64,000 bases of DNA from Exiguobacterium sp. J17977 (lineage in GTDB: Bacteria; Bacillota; Bacilli; Exiguobacteriales; Exiguobacteriaceae). Location: the NCBI RefSeq assembly GCF_018616375.1, contig NZ_JAEQBB010000002.1:186001-250000 (forward strand), given 5' to 3'. Position 1 is the first letter of the stretch, and each line of letters begins with the position of its first letter. A program made the position numbers and the translations under genes. Below the pieces are notes generated by a model. The model had not been told where the DNA came from and searched no databases. It saw only the letters and a list, made by a program, of their open reading frames with translations. Positions 53,330 through 61,938 of this stretch are shown piece by piece.

Positions 53330-54793
53330 TTATAACGTCGAACCGAGCGCTCGGGCGACGTGGAGCCCGCTCGTCATCGCCCCGATCGTCCCGGCACCTG
53401 GAAACACCGTGTCGCCGCAAACGTAAAAATTCGGGAGGTTCGCCCGGTAGCTCGCCGCATGGAATAATGCTTGTTGCGGTGTTTGGGCATATCCACCGAC
53501 CGCACCGTGCGGACGTTTCGTATATTTCACCCACGCCCCCGGTCCGCCCGGAAGCAATACTGACGATGTGTCGGTCCAACTCGGGAACGCCCGTCGCACT
53601 GCTTTGACGAGGCGCTCGGTCCATTCTGCCTCTAGTTTCTCATAGGTTGCCTTGTCCTTCCAAGCCTGCCACTCCGATAAATCGATATGAGTCGAGACGG
53701 TCAACGTTCGTTCCGGCCGTTCGGTGCGGCGCGTATCATCCGCAGCCGACATCGAAATGAAGGCGTGACCTGACGGCAAATCGTCACTATACACTTGTTG
53801 GAAGAGCGGACGGCCCGTGCACGCCGCTTCAGGTAACGTGACGTACAGACTGAACGTTCCCCATTGCGACCGTTCTAGTTGACGCCCGTACTGTCTTTGA
53901 AACTGCCGCGCCGCTTGTCCCGTGACCAACTGAGCGGTCGCCTCGAGCGGGATGGCCGACACGACGACATCGACGAGATCGAGCCGGCCCCGGCGATCGG
54001 TCAACAACCAACCGTCAGCAATCCGCTCGATTTTAACAATTTGTCGTCCGAGGAGCGTCGTCCCGCCGTCTTGGCGAATCGAGCGTTCCAAGGCGTGGCC
54101 GAGCGTATACAACCCCCCATCGACGTAAAACGCCCCTTCATGGTAAATCGATAAGGCGACGGCCGCGAGCAAGTGACTCGCCTCGCGGGCACCGGTCTGC
54201 AGGCTATCGAGCAAAATCCCGTCGATGACCCGCTCGAACGTAGTTCCGTTTAATCGATGCCGTTTTAACGTTGTACCGAGCGGTCGATACAACTTCCGGA
54301 ACGCCCGAAGTTGTTCCGGTCGAAACGCACGGATCGCTAGCGTTGCGTCACGAATTGTGCGAAACGGCAACGCCGGTAGCGTCTCAAACAAAGGACGAAT
54401 CGTCTCGAAATCGGCCCACACCTCATTCAAGAAGGCACGAATCTGCGGAGCGAGCTCCGGAAACATCGTCTCGAGTTCTGCTAAAAATTGATTCCGGTCT
54501 TGATGATAGCGGACCGTCTTTCCATCGAGATGAATCTGCATCACCTCAGGTAATGGACGAACGTCAATCGATTCACCTAAATAAGATAAGACCCGCTCAT
54601 GCAGGCCCCCCGGTTCAAATCCCATCCCGAGCGTCGCCCCGGCCGGGAATCGATAGTCCCCACGTTCGAATTTCCCGGCGCAACCGCCCCATTCTCGTGA
54701 CGACTCGTATACGGTCACGTCATGGCCGATTCGGCTCGCGAGCGCGCCCGCCGTCAATCCGGCAATTCCCCCACCGATAATCCCGATTCGCAT
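53330..54793 (-). CDS. Phytoene desaturase-related FAD/NAD(P)-binding oxidoreductase
   Basis: A 487-residue flavoprotein of the CrtI/CrtP/CrtO superfamily. The N-terminal FAD fold is GIIGGGIAGLTAGALA (residues 4-19) with the downstream ESSREWGGCAGKF segment; the C terminus has FYVCGDTVFPGAGTIGAM, the hallmark GDT-PGAG of carotenoid desaturases and isomerases. Candidate roles are carotenoid desaturation, isomerisation (CrtISO-like) or oxidation, fitting an orange-pigmented Exiguobacterium, but no other carotenoid gene is present in the window. The ATG at 54793 follows AGGAGGGG. Confidence 0.78.
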   Translation of the reverse strand: MRIGIIGGGIAGLTAGALASRIGHDVTVYESSREWGGCAGKFERGDYRFPAGATLGMGFEPGGLHERVLSYLGESIDVRPLPEVMQIHLDGKTVRYHQDRNQFLAELETMFPELAPQIRAFLNEVWADFETIRPLFETLPALPFRTIRDATLAIRAFRPEQLRAFRKLYRPLGTTLKRHRLNGTTFERVIDGILLDSLQTGAREASHLLAAVALSIYHEGAFYVDGGLYTLGHALERSIRQDGGTTLLGRQIVKIERIADGWLLTDRRGRLDLVDVVVSAIPLEATAQLVTGQAARQFQRQYGRQLERSQWGTFSLYVTLPEAACTGRPLFQQVYSDDLPSGHAFISMSAADDTRRTERPERTLTVSTHIDLSEWQAWKDKATYEKLEAEWTERLVKAVRRAFPSWTDTSSVLLPGGPGAWVKYTKRPHGAVGGYAQTPQQALFHAASYRANLPNFYVCGDTVFPGAGTIGAMTSGLHVARALGSTL

Positions 54794-54934
54794 AGTAATC
54801 CCCTCCTGCCTTCATCATACATGCCTTCCCGAAATCCGAGACATTTCAACCTGTCATATGAACATATTTCATCCGCCAGGCAGGGTTCTGCCGGAAGATG
54901 GCGAAAAAAATCGATAAAGGACAGGTGAAACCAT

Positions 54935-55435
54935 ATGCGAAGTCGGGTCATCATTTATCTGCTCATTCCGATCTTGATTTTTATCGGTATTTTAATCACA
55001 CCCCCATCCGAAGAATCACAAAAAGTCGCCACCATGACGGCTGTCAATATTCAAGAGATGATTCCGTATGAACGCGAGTACACAGCCCAAAAAGTGTTAC
55101 TCGAGGAAGTGAACGATGGCCGGGAGGCAATCATTGAGGAGTGGCAGCTCGAACGCGGGGCCCGCACGACATATAGTTATGTGCTCCGACTGCAAGGGTT
55201 CGAGACGGTGCTTCAAGTCGATGCCGGGGCGGCCAACACGCGCTCGGACGGCTATTATGCCATGCAGGCGCATAGCCCAGTCTTCGAAGCGGACGAACCG
55301 CTGTCAATCGGTTATCCGATTGTGCTGTTCGCTAGCGAGCAGCGGCTCGTCCTAAACCAGATGGAAGTCCGCATCCTGTACGAAGAGGACGGTGTCATTG
55401 AGAAATGGCGCATCCTTGAATCGAAAGACTCCTAA
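54935..55435 (+). CDS. Uncharacterised membrane-anchored or secreted protein
   Basis: I do not recognise this 166-residue protein. Residues 5-22 (VIIYLLIPILIFIGILIT) form one hydrophobic segment; the rest is soluble, rich in Glu and beta-prone, and should lie outside the cell. There are no cysteines and no lipobox. The ATG at 54935 follows AGGACAGGTG. It opens a same-strand run of genes and is separated from the next by only 16 bp, so co-transcription is likely. Confidence 0.65.
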   Translation: MRSRVIIYLLIPILIFIGILITPPSEESQKVATMTAVNIQEMIPYEREYTAQKVLLEEVNDGREAIIEEWQLERGARTTYSYVLRLQGFETVLQVDAGAANTRSDGYYAMQAHSPVFEADEPLSIGYPIVLFASEQRLVLNQMEVRILYEEDGVIEKWRILESKDS

Positions 55436-55451
55436 TAAAGGCGGAATGGAT

Positions 55452-55898
55452 ATGAATCTCACGTTTCAACGAGCCACCGAATCACAACAAGCCGAAATTT
55501 ATGCACTCGCGGGCATCAATCGCGAAGAAGCGACCAATCACGTGTCGCCCGATAATCAGGAAAAGATGATCGAAGCGTACGAGCATTCCGCAAAGTTCGG
55601 CGCTTATTTTCTCTGTCTGGTTGATGGCGATACACTCATCGGCTGGACGCAAATCGACAAAGCGTTCGACTATTTGACTGGCGCGGAGGTCGGCTGGATC
55701 AACGACCTGTATGTGAAACCGACATATCGGGGCCGCGGTTATTCGAAACAGTTAATGCGAGAAGCGCTCGATACGTTCAAACGAATGGGCTATACCGACG
55801 TACGCTTGAACGTATATGCCCACAATCAAACGGCGATGCACCTATATGAACAAATCGGCTTCACTGACGTCAGCAAATTTATGAAGATTACTCTATAA
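55452..55898 (+). CDS. GNAT family N-acetyltransferase
   Basis: A 148-residue single-domain GNAT. Acetyl-CoA binding is by VKPTYRGRGYSKQLMREAL (about 94-112), with the preceding strand GWINDLYV and the C-terminal RLNVYAHNQTAMHLYEQIGF typical of the family. The substrate is unknown. ATGs at 55446 and 55452 are in frame; AAAGGCGG spaced seven bases supports the second. It is part of the packed 55-59 kb run. Confidence 0.85.
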   Translation: MNLTFQRATESQQAEIYALAGINREEATNHVSPDNQEKMIEAYEHSAKFGAYFLCLVDGDTLIGWTQIDKAFDYLTGAEVGWINDLYVKPTYRGRGYSKQLMREALDTFKRMGYTDVRLNVYAHNQTAMHLYEQIGFTDVSKFMKITL

Positions 55899-55911
55899 AA
55901 GGCGGTATTCG

Positions 55912-56430
55912 ATGCAAAAAATACTTCTCATCGGTTCGGGTGGTTCAGGCAAATCGACGCTCGCCCGCGAGTTAGGAACTCGACTCGGCATCGACGTCCA
56001 CCATTTGGATGCCTTGTTATGGAAACCGAATTGGACACCTGCCACGAGACAAGAACAAATCGTCATTCAGTCCGAGTTGATTGAACGTGATTCGTGGATC
56101 ATCGACGGCAATTACGGCGGCACACTCGATTTGCGAGTAGATGCTGCCGATACGGTCGTATTTCTTGATTTGCCGCGCACCGTCTGCACGTATCGCGTCT
56201 TGAAACGCATGCTGTCCTATCACGGCAAGACACGGCCGGACATGGGCCCCGGTTGTGAGGAACGGTTCGACCCGAAATTCTTGAAGTGGGTATGGGACTA
56301 TCCGAAGTCGCAGCGACCAGCGATTTTACAGCGTTTACACAAACTTGAATCCGAAAAAGACATCATTATCCTACGTTCACGGGTCGAAGTCCGTCGTTTC
56401 GTAGCGAATCAACTGGAGGCAAATACATGA
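55912..56430 (+). CDS. P-loop NTPase, FlaR/DNA topology modulation protein-like kinase
   Basis: A 172-residue adenylate-kinase-like protein. The P-loop is GSGGSGKST (residues 8-16); LDALLWKPNW (about 33-42) and WIIDGNYGGTLDLRV (about 63-77) are signatures of the FlaR-like group. The name topology modulation protein is historical and the activity is probably small-molecule phosphorylation. It starts 13 bp after the GNAT gene with AAAGGCGG in front, and its stop overlaps the VOC gene start by 4 bp. Confidence 0.82.
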   Translation: MQKILLIGSGGSGKSTLARELGTRLGIDVHHLDALLWKPNWTPATRQEQIVIQSELIERDSWIIDGNYGGTLDLRVDAADTVVFLDLPRTVCTYRVLKRMLSYHGKTRPDMGPGCEERFDPKFLKWVWDYPKSQRPAILQRLHKLESEKDIIILRSRVEVRRFVANQLEANT

Positions 56431-56777
56431 ATCCAATTCTCACAGAAATCGGGACCGTCTTTATTCCCGTCCGAGACGTTGCGACGTCCCGGGACTGGTA
56501 CTGTCAGCTATTCGATTTACCAGCAGATGGGGAGATTTTGTTCGGTCATCTCTATGTCGTTCCGCTCGACGGACCGAATCTCGTGCTGGATAGTAAGATA
56601 TTTTCTGAAAGGAACGTCCTGAAAACTCCGCTGTTTCATTTGAACACAACGGATATTCATCAGGCGTATGCGCACATGGAGCAACGACAAATTGACATTG
56701 TAACCCCGATTGAACACGACCATTGGTTTAATTTCAAAGACCCGGATGGAAACGTCCTGATGATGTGCCAATGCTGA
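56427..56777 (+). CDS. VOC family protein (glyoxalase/bleomycin resistance fold)
   Basis: A 116-residue single VOC domain made of two beta-alpha-beta-beta-beta units: FIPVRDVATSRDWYCQLF at about 13-30 and the end HDHWFNFKDPDGNVLMMCQC. Metal ligands of true glyoxalases cannot be assigned with confidence. Relatives detoxify or sequester antibiotics such as bleomycin or fosfomycin, or act as lyases. It overlaps the kinase gene (ATGA) and the next GNAT gene. Confidence 0.83.
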   Translation: MNPILTEIGTVFIPVRDVATSRDWYCQLFDLPADGEILFGHLYVVPLDGPNLVLDSKIFSERNVLKTPLFHLNTTDIHQAYAHMEQRQIDIVTPIEHDHWFNFKDPDGNVLMMCQC

Positions 56778-57301
56778 CGGGCCCAGCAGAAGGGGCAAAC
56801 ATTGAGATTGAGCGCGTCCAGCACATGGATCGCGCAATCACTCAATTGAGCGACTTGTTAAGACGAGTTGTCGAGGCCGGGGCTTCCGTCGGTTTCTTAC
56901 CGGGCTTTTCCGACGAGGAGGCGAACGCTTATTGGAACAGCGTCTTGTCACCCGACGTCCATTTGTTGATCGCCTCACGCGCGGACACCATCGTCGGGAC
57001 CGTACAAATCCAATTCTGTACAAAAGCGAACGGCATCCATCGCGTCGAAATCGCAAAATTGATGACGCACCCTGATTTCCGACGGCTTGGGATTGCTCGA
57101 GCGCTCATGTGTCAAGCTGAGACGATGGCTCGTCAGTACGATAAACGACTCATCGTCCTCGATACTCGAGCTGGTGATTCTTCGAACATCTTGTACCGCT
57201 CGCTCGGGTATGAACAAGTTGGCGTCATTCCGCAGTATGCCATGTCAGCCAACGGACTCGATGCGACTGTCATCTACTACAAATTATTGGCCGAGACCTG
57301 A
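56771..57301 (+). CDS. GNAT family N-acetyltransferase
   Basis: A 176-residue GNAT. The acetyl-CoA site is LMTHPDFRRLGIARALMCQAE (about 98-118), with conserved IVLDTRAGDSSNILYRSLGYEQVG in the C-terminal half. This pattern resembles the acetyltransferases that inactivate antibiotics or toxins of small size (e.g. PAT/STAT-like), but no substrate can be stated. ATG at 56771 overlaps the VOC stop by 7 bp; a GTG two codons earlier is possible. Confidence 0.83.
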   Translation: MLTGPAEGANIEIERVQHMDRAITQLSDLLRRVVEAGASVGFLPGFSDEEANAYWNSVLSPDVHLLIASRADTIVGTVQIQFCTKANGIHRVEIAKLMTHPDFRRLGIARALMCQAETMARQYDKRLIVLDTRAGDSSNILYRSLGYEQVGVIPQYAMSANGLDATVIYYKLLAET

Positions 57302-57362
57302 CATGGACAATCCACGTGATGACTGTCCCATTTCGGACTTGCCTGGCACTGGGGGGTCGCCG

Positions 57363-58103
57363 ATGCAACATGCACATTTGATTGCTGAAGGAAATAGTGC
57401 TCATGTCTATCTTGAAGACAAAAAAATATATAAACGATTTAAGCTGCCGATTTCCTTAGACACGGCAGAATATGAGGCGAAGAAGCAACAGTTGGCTTAC
57501 GCGTCAGGCCTTCCTGTCCCAGTCGTCTATGAGGTATCCGAGGCAGAGGGATATGCTGTGCTCGTGATGGAATATGTGCCCGGCTTCTCGCTCGGTCAAC
57601 TCGCACTCAGCGAACCTGGCCGTCTGTCTGAATATATTGACCGTTCGATTCAATTGCAACTCGCCATCCATCAGATTGTATCCATCGAAATTGAATCGAT
57701 GGTTGAGCGGTTGCGTAGTCAAATCAGAAGGGCTCCCCGATTGAACGAGGATGAAAAAAGACGACTCGTGACGCGGATGGAGTCATTTCAGTTCATGTCG
57801 AGACTATGTCATGGTGACTTTCATCTACATAATTTGATTCAAACCGAGACGGGCATCACGATTATCGACTGGATGGATGCCAGCCTCGGTGACACACGAG
57901 CCGATCTCTGCCGGACGTATCTGCTCTATCTAGAGAATTATCCCGAATTGGCGGAACGTTATGTGTCACACTATTGTGAAAAGACCGGGACACCTCGAGA
58001 CGAGGTTTTGAAATGGCTACCCATCCTAGCGGCAGCAAGGCTGAGTGAATCGGTCGGTCCAAATTATTCCGATTACTTATACGCCTTAAGCACATCTACT
58101 TGA
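57363..58103 (+). CDS. APH-like phosphotransferase (aminoglycoside/choline kinase family)
   Basis: A 246-residue kinase-fold protein. The Brenner motif and catalytic Asp appear as LCHGDFHLHNLI (about 153-164), followed by the Mg-binding IIDWMDASLGDTRADL (about 173-188). The N-lobe starts with a glycine-poor ATP loop EGNSAHVYLEDKKIYKRF, where the lysines serve ATP binding. The family phosphorylates aminoglycosides, macrolides, choline or methylthioribose; the target here is unknown. The ATG at 57363 follows GGGGGG at eight bases. Confidence 0.82.
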   Translation: MQHAHLIAEGNSAHVYLEDKKIYKRFKLPISLDTAEYEAKKQQLAYASGLPVPVVYEVSEAEGYAVLVMEYVPGFSLGQLALSEPGRLSEYIDRSIQLQLAIHQIVSIEIESMVERLRSQIRRAPRLNEDEKRRLVTRMESFQFMSRLCHGDFHLHNLIQTETGITIIDWMDASLGDTRADLCRTYLLYLENYPELAERYVSHYCEKTGTPRDEVLKWLPILAAARLSESVGPNYSDYLYALSTST

Positions 58104-58112
58104 AAGGAGTCC

Positions 58113-58838
58113 ATGATGCCTTCTAAAATTGACCCGCTTGAAGCGGCGCATCACTTTATCTCCACACATTTTCCCTACTGTCAGGCCGCGTTGCTCGCCG
58201 GGAGCGTCGTCCGTGGTGAGGCGACCGAGACGTCGGATTTAGACATCATCATCTTCGACGACACCCTCGTCTCGTCTTACCGAGAATCGTTCATCGAGTC
58301 CGGATGGCCCATCGAACTATTCGCCCATAACTTGACGTCGTATCGTACGTTCTTCGAACAGGATTGCCAGCGTGCCATTCCATCGTTACCGAGAATGGTC
58401 ACCGAAGGCATCGTCTTGAAGGACACAGACATCGTCGAAGACATCAAACGTGAAGCGAGCGCGTTGCTCGACAGCGGGCCGGAGGATTGGTCGGACGAGA
58501 CGATTGAGTTGAAACGATACTGTCTGACCGATGCACTCGATGACTTGATTGGATGTACCCGTCGCTCGGAAGGACTGTTCATCGCCGCAAAAATCGGTGA
58601 GCTCACGGCTGAGTTCATATTGCGTACGAACAAAAAATGGATTGGTTCATCGAAATGGACGTATCGTTCGCTTGAACAATTTGATGCGTCAGCCGCACGT
58701 CAACTCACTGACGCCCTTGAGGCGTATTATCAAACGAACGAAACCGACGCGCTCATCCGTTACGTCGATGGGACGCTCTCCCCGTTGGGCGGCCGGTTGT
58801 TCGCCGGATTCAGCCGCGGGAAATCAAACGAAACGTGA
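58113..58838 (+). CDS. Nucleotidyltransferase-domain protein (ANT-like)
   Basis: A 241-residue pol-beta-fold nucleotidyltransferase. The motif AGSVVRGEATETSDLDIIIF (about 27-46) contains the GS and the two metal-binding Asp residues; a third acid lies in ELFAHN. The C-terminal half is helical as in aminoglycoside nucleotidyltransferases. It could adenylate an antibiotic or other small molecule; a role as antitoxin-like MNT is less likely because no HEPN partner is adjacent. The ATG follows AAAGGAG. Confidence 0.78.
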   Translation: MMPSKIDPLEAAHHFISTHFPYCQAALLAGSVVRGEATETSDLDIIIFDDTLVSSYRESFIESGWPIELFAHNLTSYRTFFEQDCQRAIPSLPRMVTEGIVLKDTDIVEDIKREASALLDSGPEDWSDETIELKRYCLTDALDDLIGCTRRSEGLFIAAKIGELTAEFILRTNKKWIGSSKWTYRSLEQFDASAARQLTDALEAYYQTNETDALIRYVDGTLSPLGGRLFAGFSRGKSNET

Positions 58839-58847
58839 GGGGTCTCC

Positions 58848-59402
58848 ATGTTCTTTCTACAAATGTCCGGTTTCCCCGGATCAGGTAAGTCGACGCTGTC
58901 TCGGGAAATCGCCCGACGACTGGATGCGATCATCGTCGATCACGATGTCACGAAGACGGCACTGCTCGAATCAACCGCACAACATTCGCTCGACCCGGGG
59001 CTGGCCGGAAAAGTCGCCTATGATCTCGATTGGGCGCTCGTCGAGTTCCATCTGTCTTTAGGACGGAACGTCATTCTAGATAGCCCCTGTCTGTATGACG
59101 TAATGATTGACCGCGGCCTGGCGATGACGGCAAATAGCGGAGCCACGTATCGTTACGTCGAGTGTCTCGTCGACGACGTTCACGAAATCAATCGCCGGTT
59201 GCGCGAGCGCGAGCGAAAGCTCAGTCAAATCAGAAGCGTGTCACCAGAAGATTTTCATCGGACCGTCGCAGCCAGTAAAAGACCTGCACATATGCATACG
59301 CTTACAATCGATACGAATCGCCCGCTCGAGACGTATTTTTCCGAAGTCATCGCTTATCTTCAAGCGATTGATAGACCACCTGATGCATCCTGCGACTTTT
59401 GA
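58848..59402 (+). CDS. P-loop kinase-like ATPase
   Basis: A 184-residue protein with Walker A SGFPGSGKST (about 7-16) and a second motif LGRNVILDSPC (about 72-82), like small-molecule kinases such as shikimate, gluconate or antibiotic kinases. A basic lid region RLRERERKLSQIR lies near 120-135. No specificity motif was recognised. It is the last gene of the same-strand run, 9 bp after the nucleotidyltransferase gene. Confidence 0.78.
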   Translation: MFFLQMSGFPGSGKSTLSREIARRLDAIIVDHDVTKTALLESTAQHSLDPGLAGKVAYDLDWALVEFHLSLGRNVILDSPCLYDVMIDRGLAMTANSGATYRYVECLVDDVHEINRRLRERERKLSQIRSVSPEDFHRTVAASKRPAHMHTLTIDTNRPLETYFSEVIAYLQAIDRPPDASCDF

Positions 59403-59418
59403 CCTGATGCATTTTTTA
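59383..59418 (+). terminator. Weak terminator-like hairpin after the kinase-like gene
   Basis: ATGCATC and GATGCAT can pair across a 16-base loop, followed by six T residues; the stem overlaps the end of the coding region. Confidence 0.4.
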
Positions 59419-59426
59419 ATCTTTTT

Positions 59427-59469
59427 TTGTATTTTTATGCTTTACAATTAATAATCATACATATACACT
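59427..59469 (+). promoter_or_regulatory. Promoter region of the binding protein-hisC pair
   Basis: Two overlapping promoters are possible: TTGTAT-N17-AATAAT (59427-59455) and TTTACA-N17-TACACT (59441-59469). The region is strongly AT-rich. Confidence 0.5.
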
Positions 59470-59500
59470 TAGTCTCATATCTTTAAGGAGGAATTCATAC

Positions 59501-60259
59501 ATGAAAAAGTGGGTCATTACAGGGGGATTAGTGGCAAGTGCATTATTAGCAGGATGTAGCCAAGAGACGACGGGCGAAGAGAAAAAGACACTCGTCATGG
59601 GAACGAGCGCCGATTACTTCCCGTATGAGTTTGTTGATACGGCGAACGGGGACGAGATTGTCGGATTCGATATCGAGATTGCCGAGACGGTCACGGAACG
59701 CCTCGGCTACGAACTCAAAATTGAGGACATGGACTTCGGTAGCCTGCTTGGGGCACTCAACGCCGGACGTGTCGACTTCGTCATGGCCGGTATGACGCCG
59801 ACCGAAGAGCGGAAAGAAAATGCCGCCTTCTCGGACATCTATTTGTCGGCGACGAACTTAGTCATGACGAAAGATGAGTCACTCGAATCGATTGAAGCGC
59901 TCGCCGGCAAGAAAATCGGCGTCCAAACCGCATCGATTCAAGAGAACATCGCCAAAGACCAAGCTCCGGAGGCTGAGCTCGTCTCATTGAACAAAATTCC
60001 AGAAATCGTTCAAGAGTTGAACACGGGTCGGATCGACGCGATGGTCATCGAGGACACGGTCGCCCAAAAATACTTGGACCAAGATGCCGGACTGTACACG
60101 TTCGCCTTGAAAGAAGATGGCGAGAAAGGTTCTGCCGCCGCCTTTAAATTGGAGGACGACCTTCGCGATCAGTTCAACGAGGAGTTGAACAAGATGATCG
60201 ATTCAGGTGAAATCGACGAACTCGCCAAGAAATGGTTCTCGATGGAGCCGACGGAATGA
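59501..60259 (+). CDS. Amino acid ABC transporter substrate-binding lipoprotein
   Basis: A 252-residue SBP of family 3. The signal peptide ends in the lipobox LLAGC (C19 lipidated), so the protein is tethered to the outer face of the membrane. Signature regions include YFPYEF near the binding cleft and FDIEIAETVTERLG (about 65-78). It should bind a polar amino acid. No permease or ATPase gene accompanies it; instead its last codons overlap hisC by 4 bp. The ATG at 59501 follows AAGGAGG. Confidence 0.9.
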   Translation: MKKWVITGGLVASALLAGCSQETTGEEKKTLVMGTSADYFPYEFVDTANGDEIVGFDIEIAETVTERLGYELKIEDMDFGSLLGALNAGRVDFVMAGMTPTEERKENAAFSDIYLSATNLVMTKDESLESIEALAGKKIGVQTASIQENIAKDQAPEAELVSLNKIPEIVQELNTGRIDAMVIEDTVAQKYLDQDAGLYTFALKEDGEKGSAAAFKLEDDLRDQFNEELNKMIDSGEIDELAKKWFSMEPTE

Positions 60260-61260
60260 GACAAGTCTCGCTGCCGATTTACCCAGTCACCTATCCAGAA
60301 GGCTACCGGTTGAATCAAAATGAGAGTCAGTTCCCGGTGCCATCGCGGTTGTATGACCAGCTCGCGACGATCTCATTCCAAGACTTACATGAGTATCCGG
60401 TCCAACCGATTGACGAGTTGTTCACCCGTTATGCGGCCTACGCCGGTGTCGAGCCGAATCAGTTGCTCGTCGGTTGCGGCAGTGACGAGATGATTCACGT
60501 CGTCACTCAGGCATTGCTCGCACCGGAGGACGTCGTCTTGTCACCGAGTCCGGACTTTGCGCTCTACCCGATTTTCACGACGATTGCCCATGGCCGGCAC
60601 GTGCAAGCCGATAATCTATCGTATGATGCACTCGTCCAGGCAATCGCGCAACATGAACCGAAGCTGTTGCTGTTATCGAACCCGAACAATCCGACCGGCA
60701 AATTGTGGAGCGTCGCTGAATTGGCCGAACTCGCCGGACTCGTCCCGTACTTGATCGTCGACGAGGCGTATATCGACTTCACGCCGACGGCGAGCATGGT
60801 GGCCCACCTTGACTCATTCACGAACGTGATTGTGTTGCGGACGTTATCGAAGGCGTTTGGCCTGGCCAACGTCCGCCTCGGTTTCATGGTCACGACGACC
60901 GAACTCGCCGCTTATTTCCGTCAGTTCGTCCCGCCGTTCAACATCAGCGGTGTCAGCGCGAAAATCGCCAACATGTTCCTACAAGATACGACGTATCTCG
61001 ACGAGGCCATCGCTTGGCACGCCGACATGCGTGGACAGTGGACCGATTTGTTCGCCACGATCGGCCACGTCCATCCCGCCGAGGCGAACTTCATTTACGT
61101 CACGCTCGATGAGCCTGAGGCCGTCTGGGCCCACCTCGCCGCGCACGGGGTTCACACATCGAAACAACCGAACGGGATTCGCATCACGCTCGGCAGTGAA
61201 TCTGCTCTTATAGCAGCACGTCGGGCACTGGTCACCTACACGTCACAACCAACAGTATAA
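60256..61260 (+). CDS. hisC: Histidinol-phosphate aminotransferase
   Basis: A 334-residue class I/II PLP aminotransferase that converts imidazole-acetol phosphate and glutamate to histidinol phosphate. The PLP lysine is K199 in TLSKAFGLAN; NPNNPTGK (about 142-149) and YPVQPIDEL, SDEMIH are family motifs. It lies apart from hisF-hisI-hisE, which run the other way 2 kb on. It starts inside the end of the binding-protein gene (ATGA) and should be translated by coupling. Activity on aromatic amino acids is a known side role of HisC-like enzymes. Confidence 0.88.
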   Translation: MRQVSLPIYPVTYPEGYRLNQNESQFPVPSRLYDQLATISFQDLHEYPVQPIDELFTRYAAYAGVEPNQLLVGCGSDEMIHVVTQALLAPEDVVLSPSPDFALYPIFTTIAHGRHVQADNLSYDALVQAIAQHEPKLLLLSNPNNPTGKLWSVAELAELAGLVPYLIVDEAYIDFTPTASMVAHLDSFTNVIVLRTLSKAFGLANVRLGFMVTTTELAAYFRQFVPPFNISGVSAKIANMFLQDTTYLDEAIAWHADMRGQWTDLFATIGHVHPAEANFIYVTLDEPEAVWAHLAAHGVHTSKQPNGIRITLGSESALIAARRALVTYTSQPTV

Positions 61261-61262
61261 AC

Positions 61263-61291
61263 AAACGACCCGACATGATGTCGGGTCGTTT
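61263..61291. terminator. Bidirectional terminator between hisC and the sugar acetyltransferase
   Basis: A perfect stem of aaacgacccgaca with its complement around a three-base loop. Confidence 0.92.
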
Positions 61292-61293
61292 CG

Positions 61294-61848
61294 TCATGGT
61301 ATGAATTTGATCACTTTTGCTGGATTGCCCCCGACGATAGCCCGAGCCGGAACATCTTTCGTCACGACGGCGCCAGAGGCGATGACGGCATCGTCCCCGA
61401 TCGTCACCCCTGGGTTCAAGATGGCACCGCCGCCAATCCATACCCGATGCCCGACCGTGACCGGCTTCCCGTATTCAAGACCTGAAATCCGTTCAGTCGG
61501 GTCGAGCGGATGCGTCGCCGTATAGACGTGGACACCCGGACCGAGCATGCAATCGTCACCGAACGTGATTGGACAGATGTCGAGGAAGACGCAATCAAAG
61601 TTAGCGAAGAACCGTTCTCCGAGATGAATGTTATAGCCGTAGTCGCATTTGAACGTCGGCTCCAGATAAAACGAGTCCCCGGTCGATCCGAACAGCTCAG
61701 CCAACACTGCTTTTCGGACGTCGAGTTCATCGATGCCGGACCGATTGAACCGCTCCGTCAAGCGTCGCGCCTGACGCCGGTCGGCGACGAGCTCCTCATC
61801 CCCGGCCACGTACAGTTCGCCCCGAATCATCTTTTCTTTTTCTGTCAT
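61294..61848 (-). CDS. Sugar O-acetyltransferase (maltose O-acetyltransferase/LacA-NodL type)
   Basis: A 184-residue left-handed beta-helix enzyme, exactly the usual length of Maa. The N-terminal [20 protein letters not shown] and the hexapeptide-repeat core with '[23 protein letters not shown]' (His is the catalytic base) and [31 protein letters not shown] are characteristic. It transfers acetyl from acetyl-CoA to glucose, maltose or similar sugars. The ATG at 61848 follows AGGGGGAGAAG; a longer antisense extension upstream is not coding. Confidence 0.92.
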   Translation of the reverse strand: MTEKEKMIRGELYVAGDEELVADRRQARRLTERFNRSGIDELDVRKAVLAELFGSTGDSFYLEPTFKCDYGYNIHLGERFFANFDCVFLDICPITFGDDCMLGPGVHVYTATHPLDPTERISGLEYGKPVTVGHRVWIGGGAILNPGVTIGDDAVIASGAVVTKDVPARAIVGGNPAKVIKFIP

Positions 61849-61938
61849 CTGCTTCTCCCCCTTTTCTTTTTTTAGTATAGAGGAATTTCTGACGAAACGG
61901 GGAATAGGAACATGACGAACTAGAGGAGGAAGAGACAG

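Noticed and set aside
58113-58838. MNT/HEPN toxin-antitoxin module
   Set aside because: The nucleotidyltransferase is longer than MNT antitoxins and no HEPN gene is adjacent.
54935-59402. Integron, transposon or prophage carrying the enzyme run
   Set aside because: No integrase, transposase, attC-like sites or terminal repeats were found in or beside the run.
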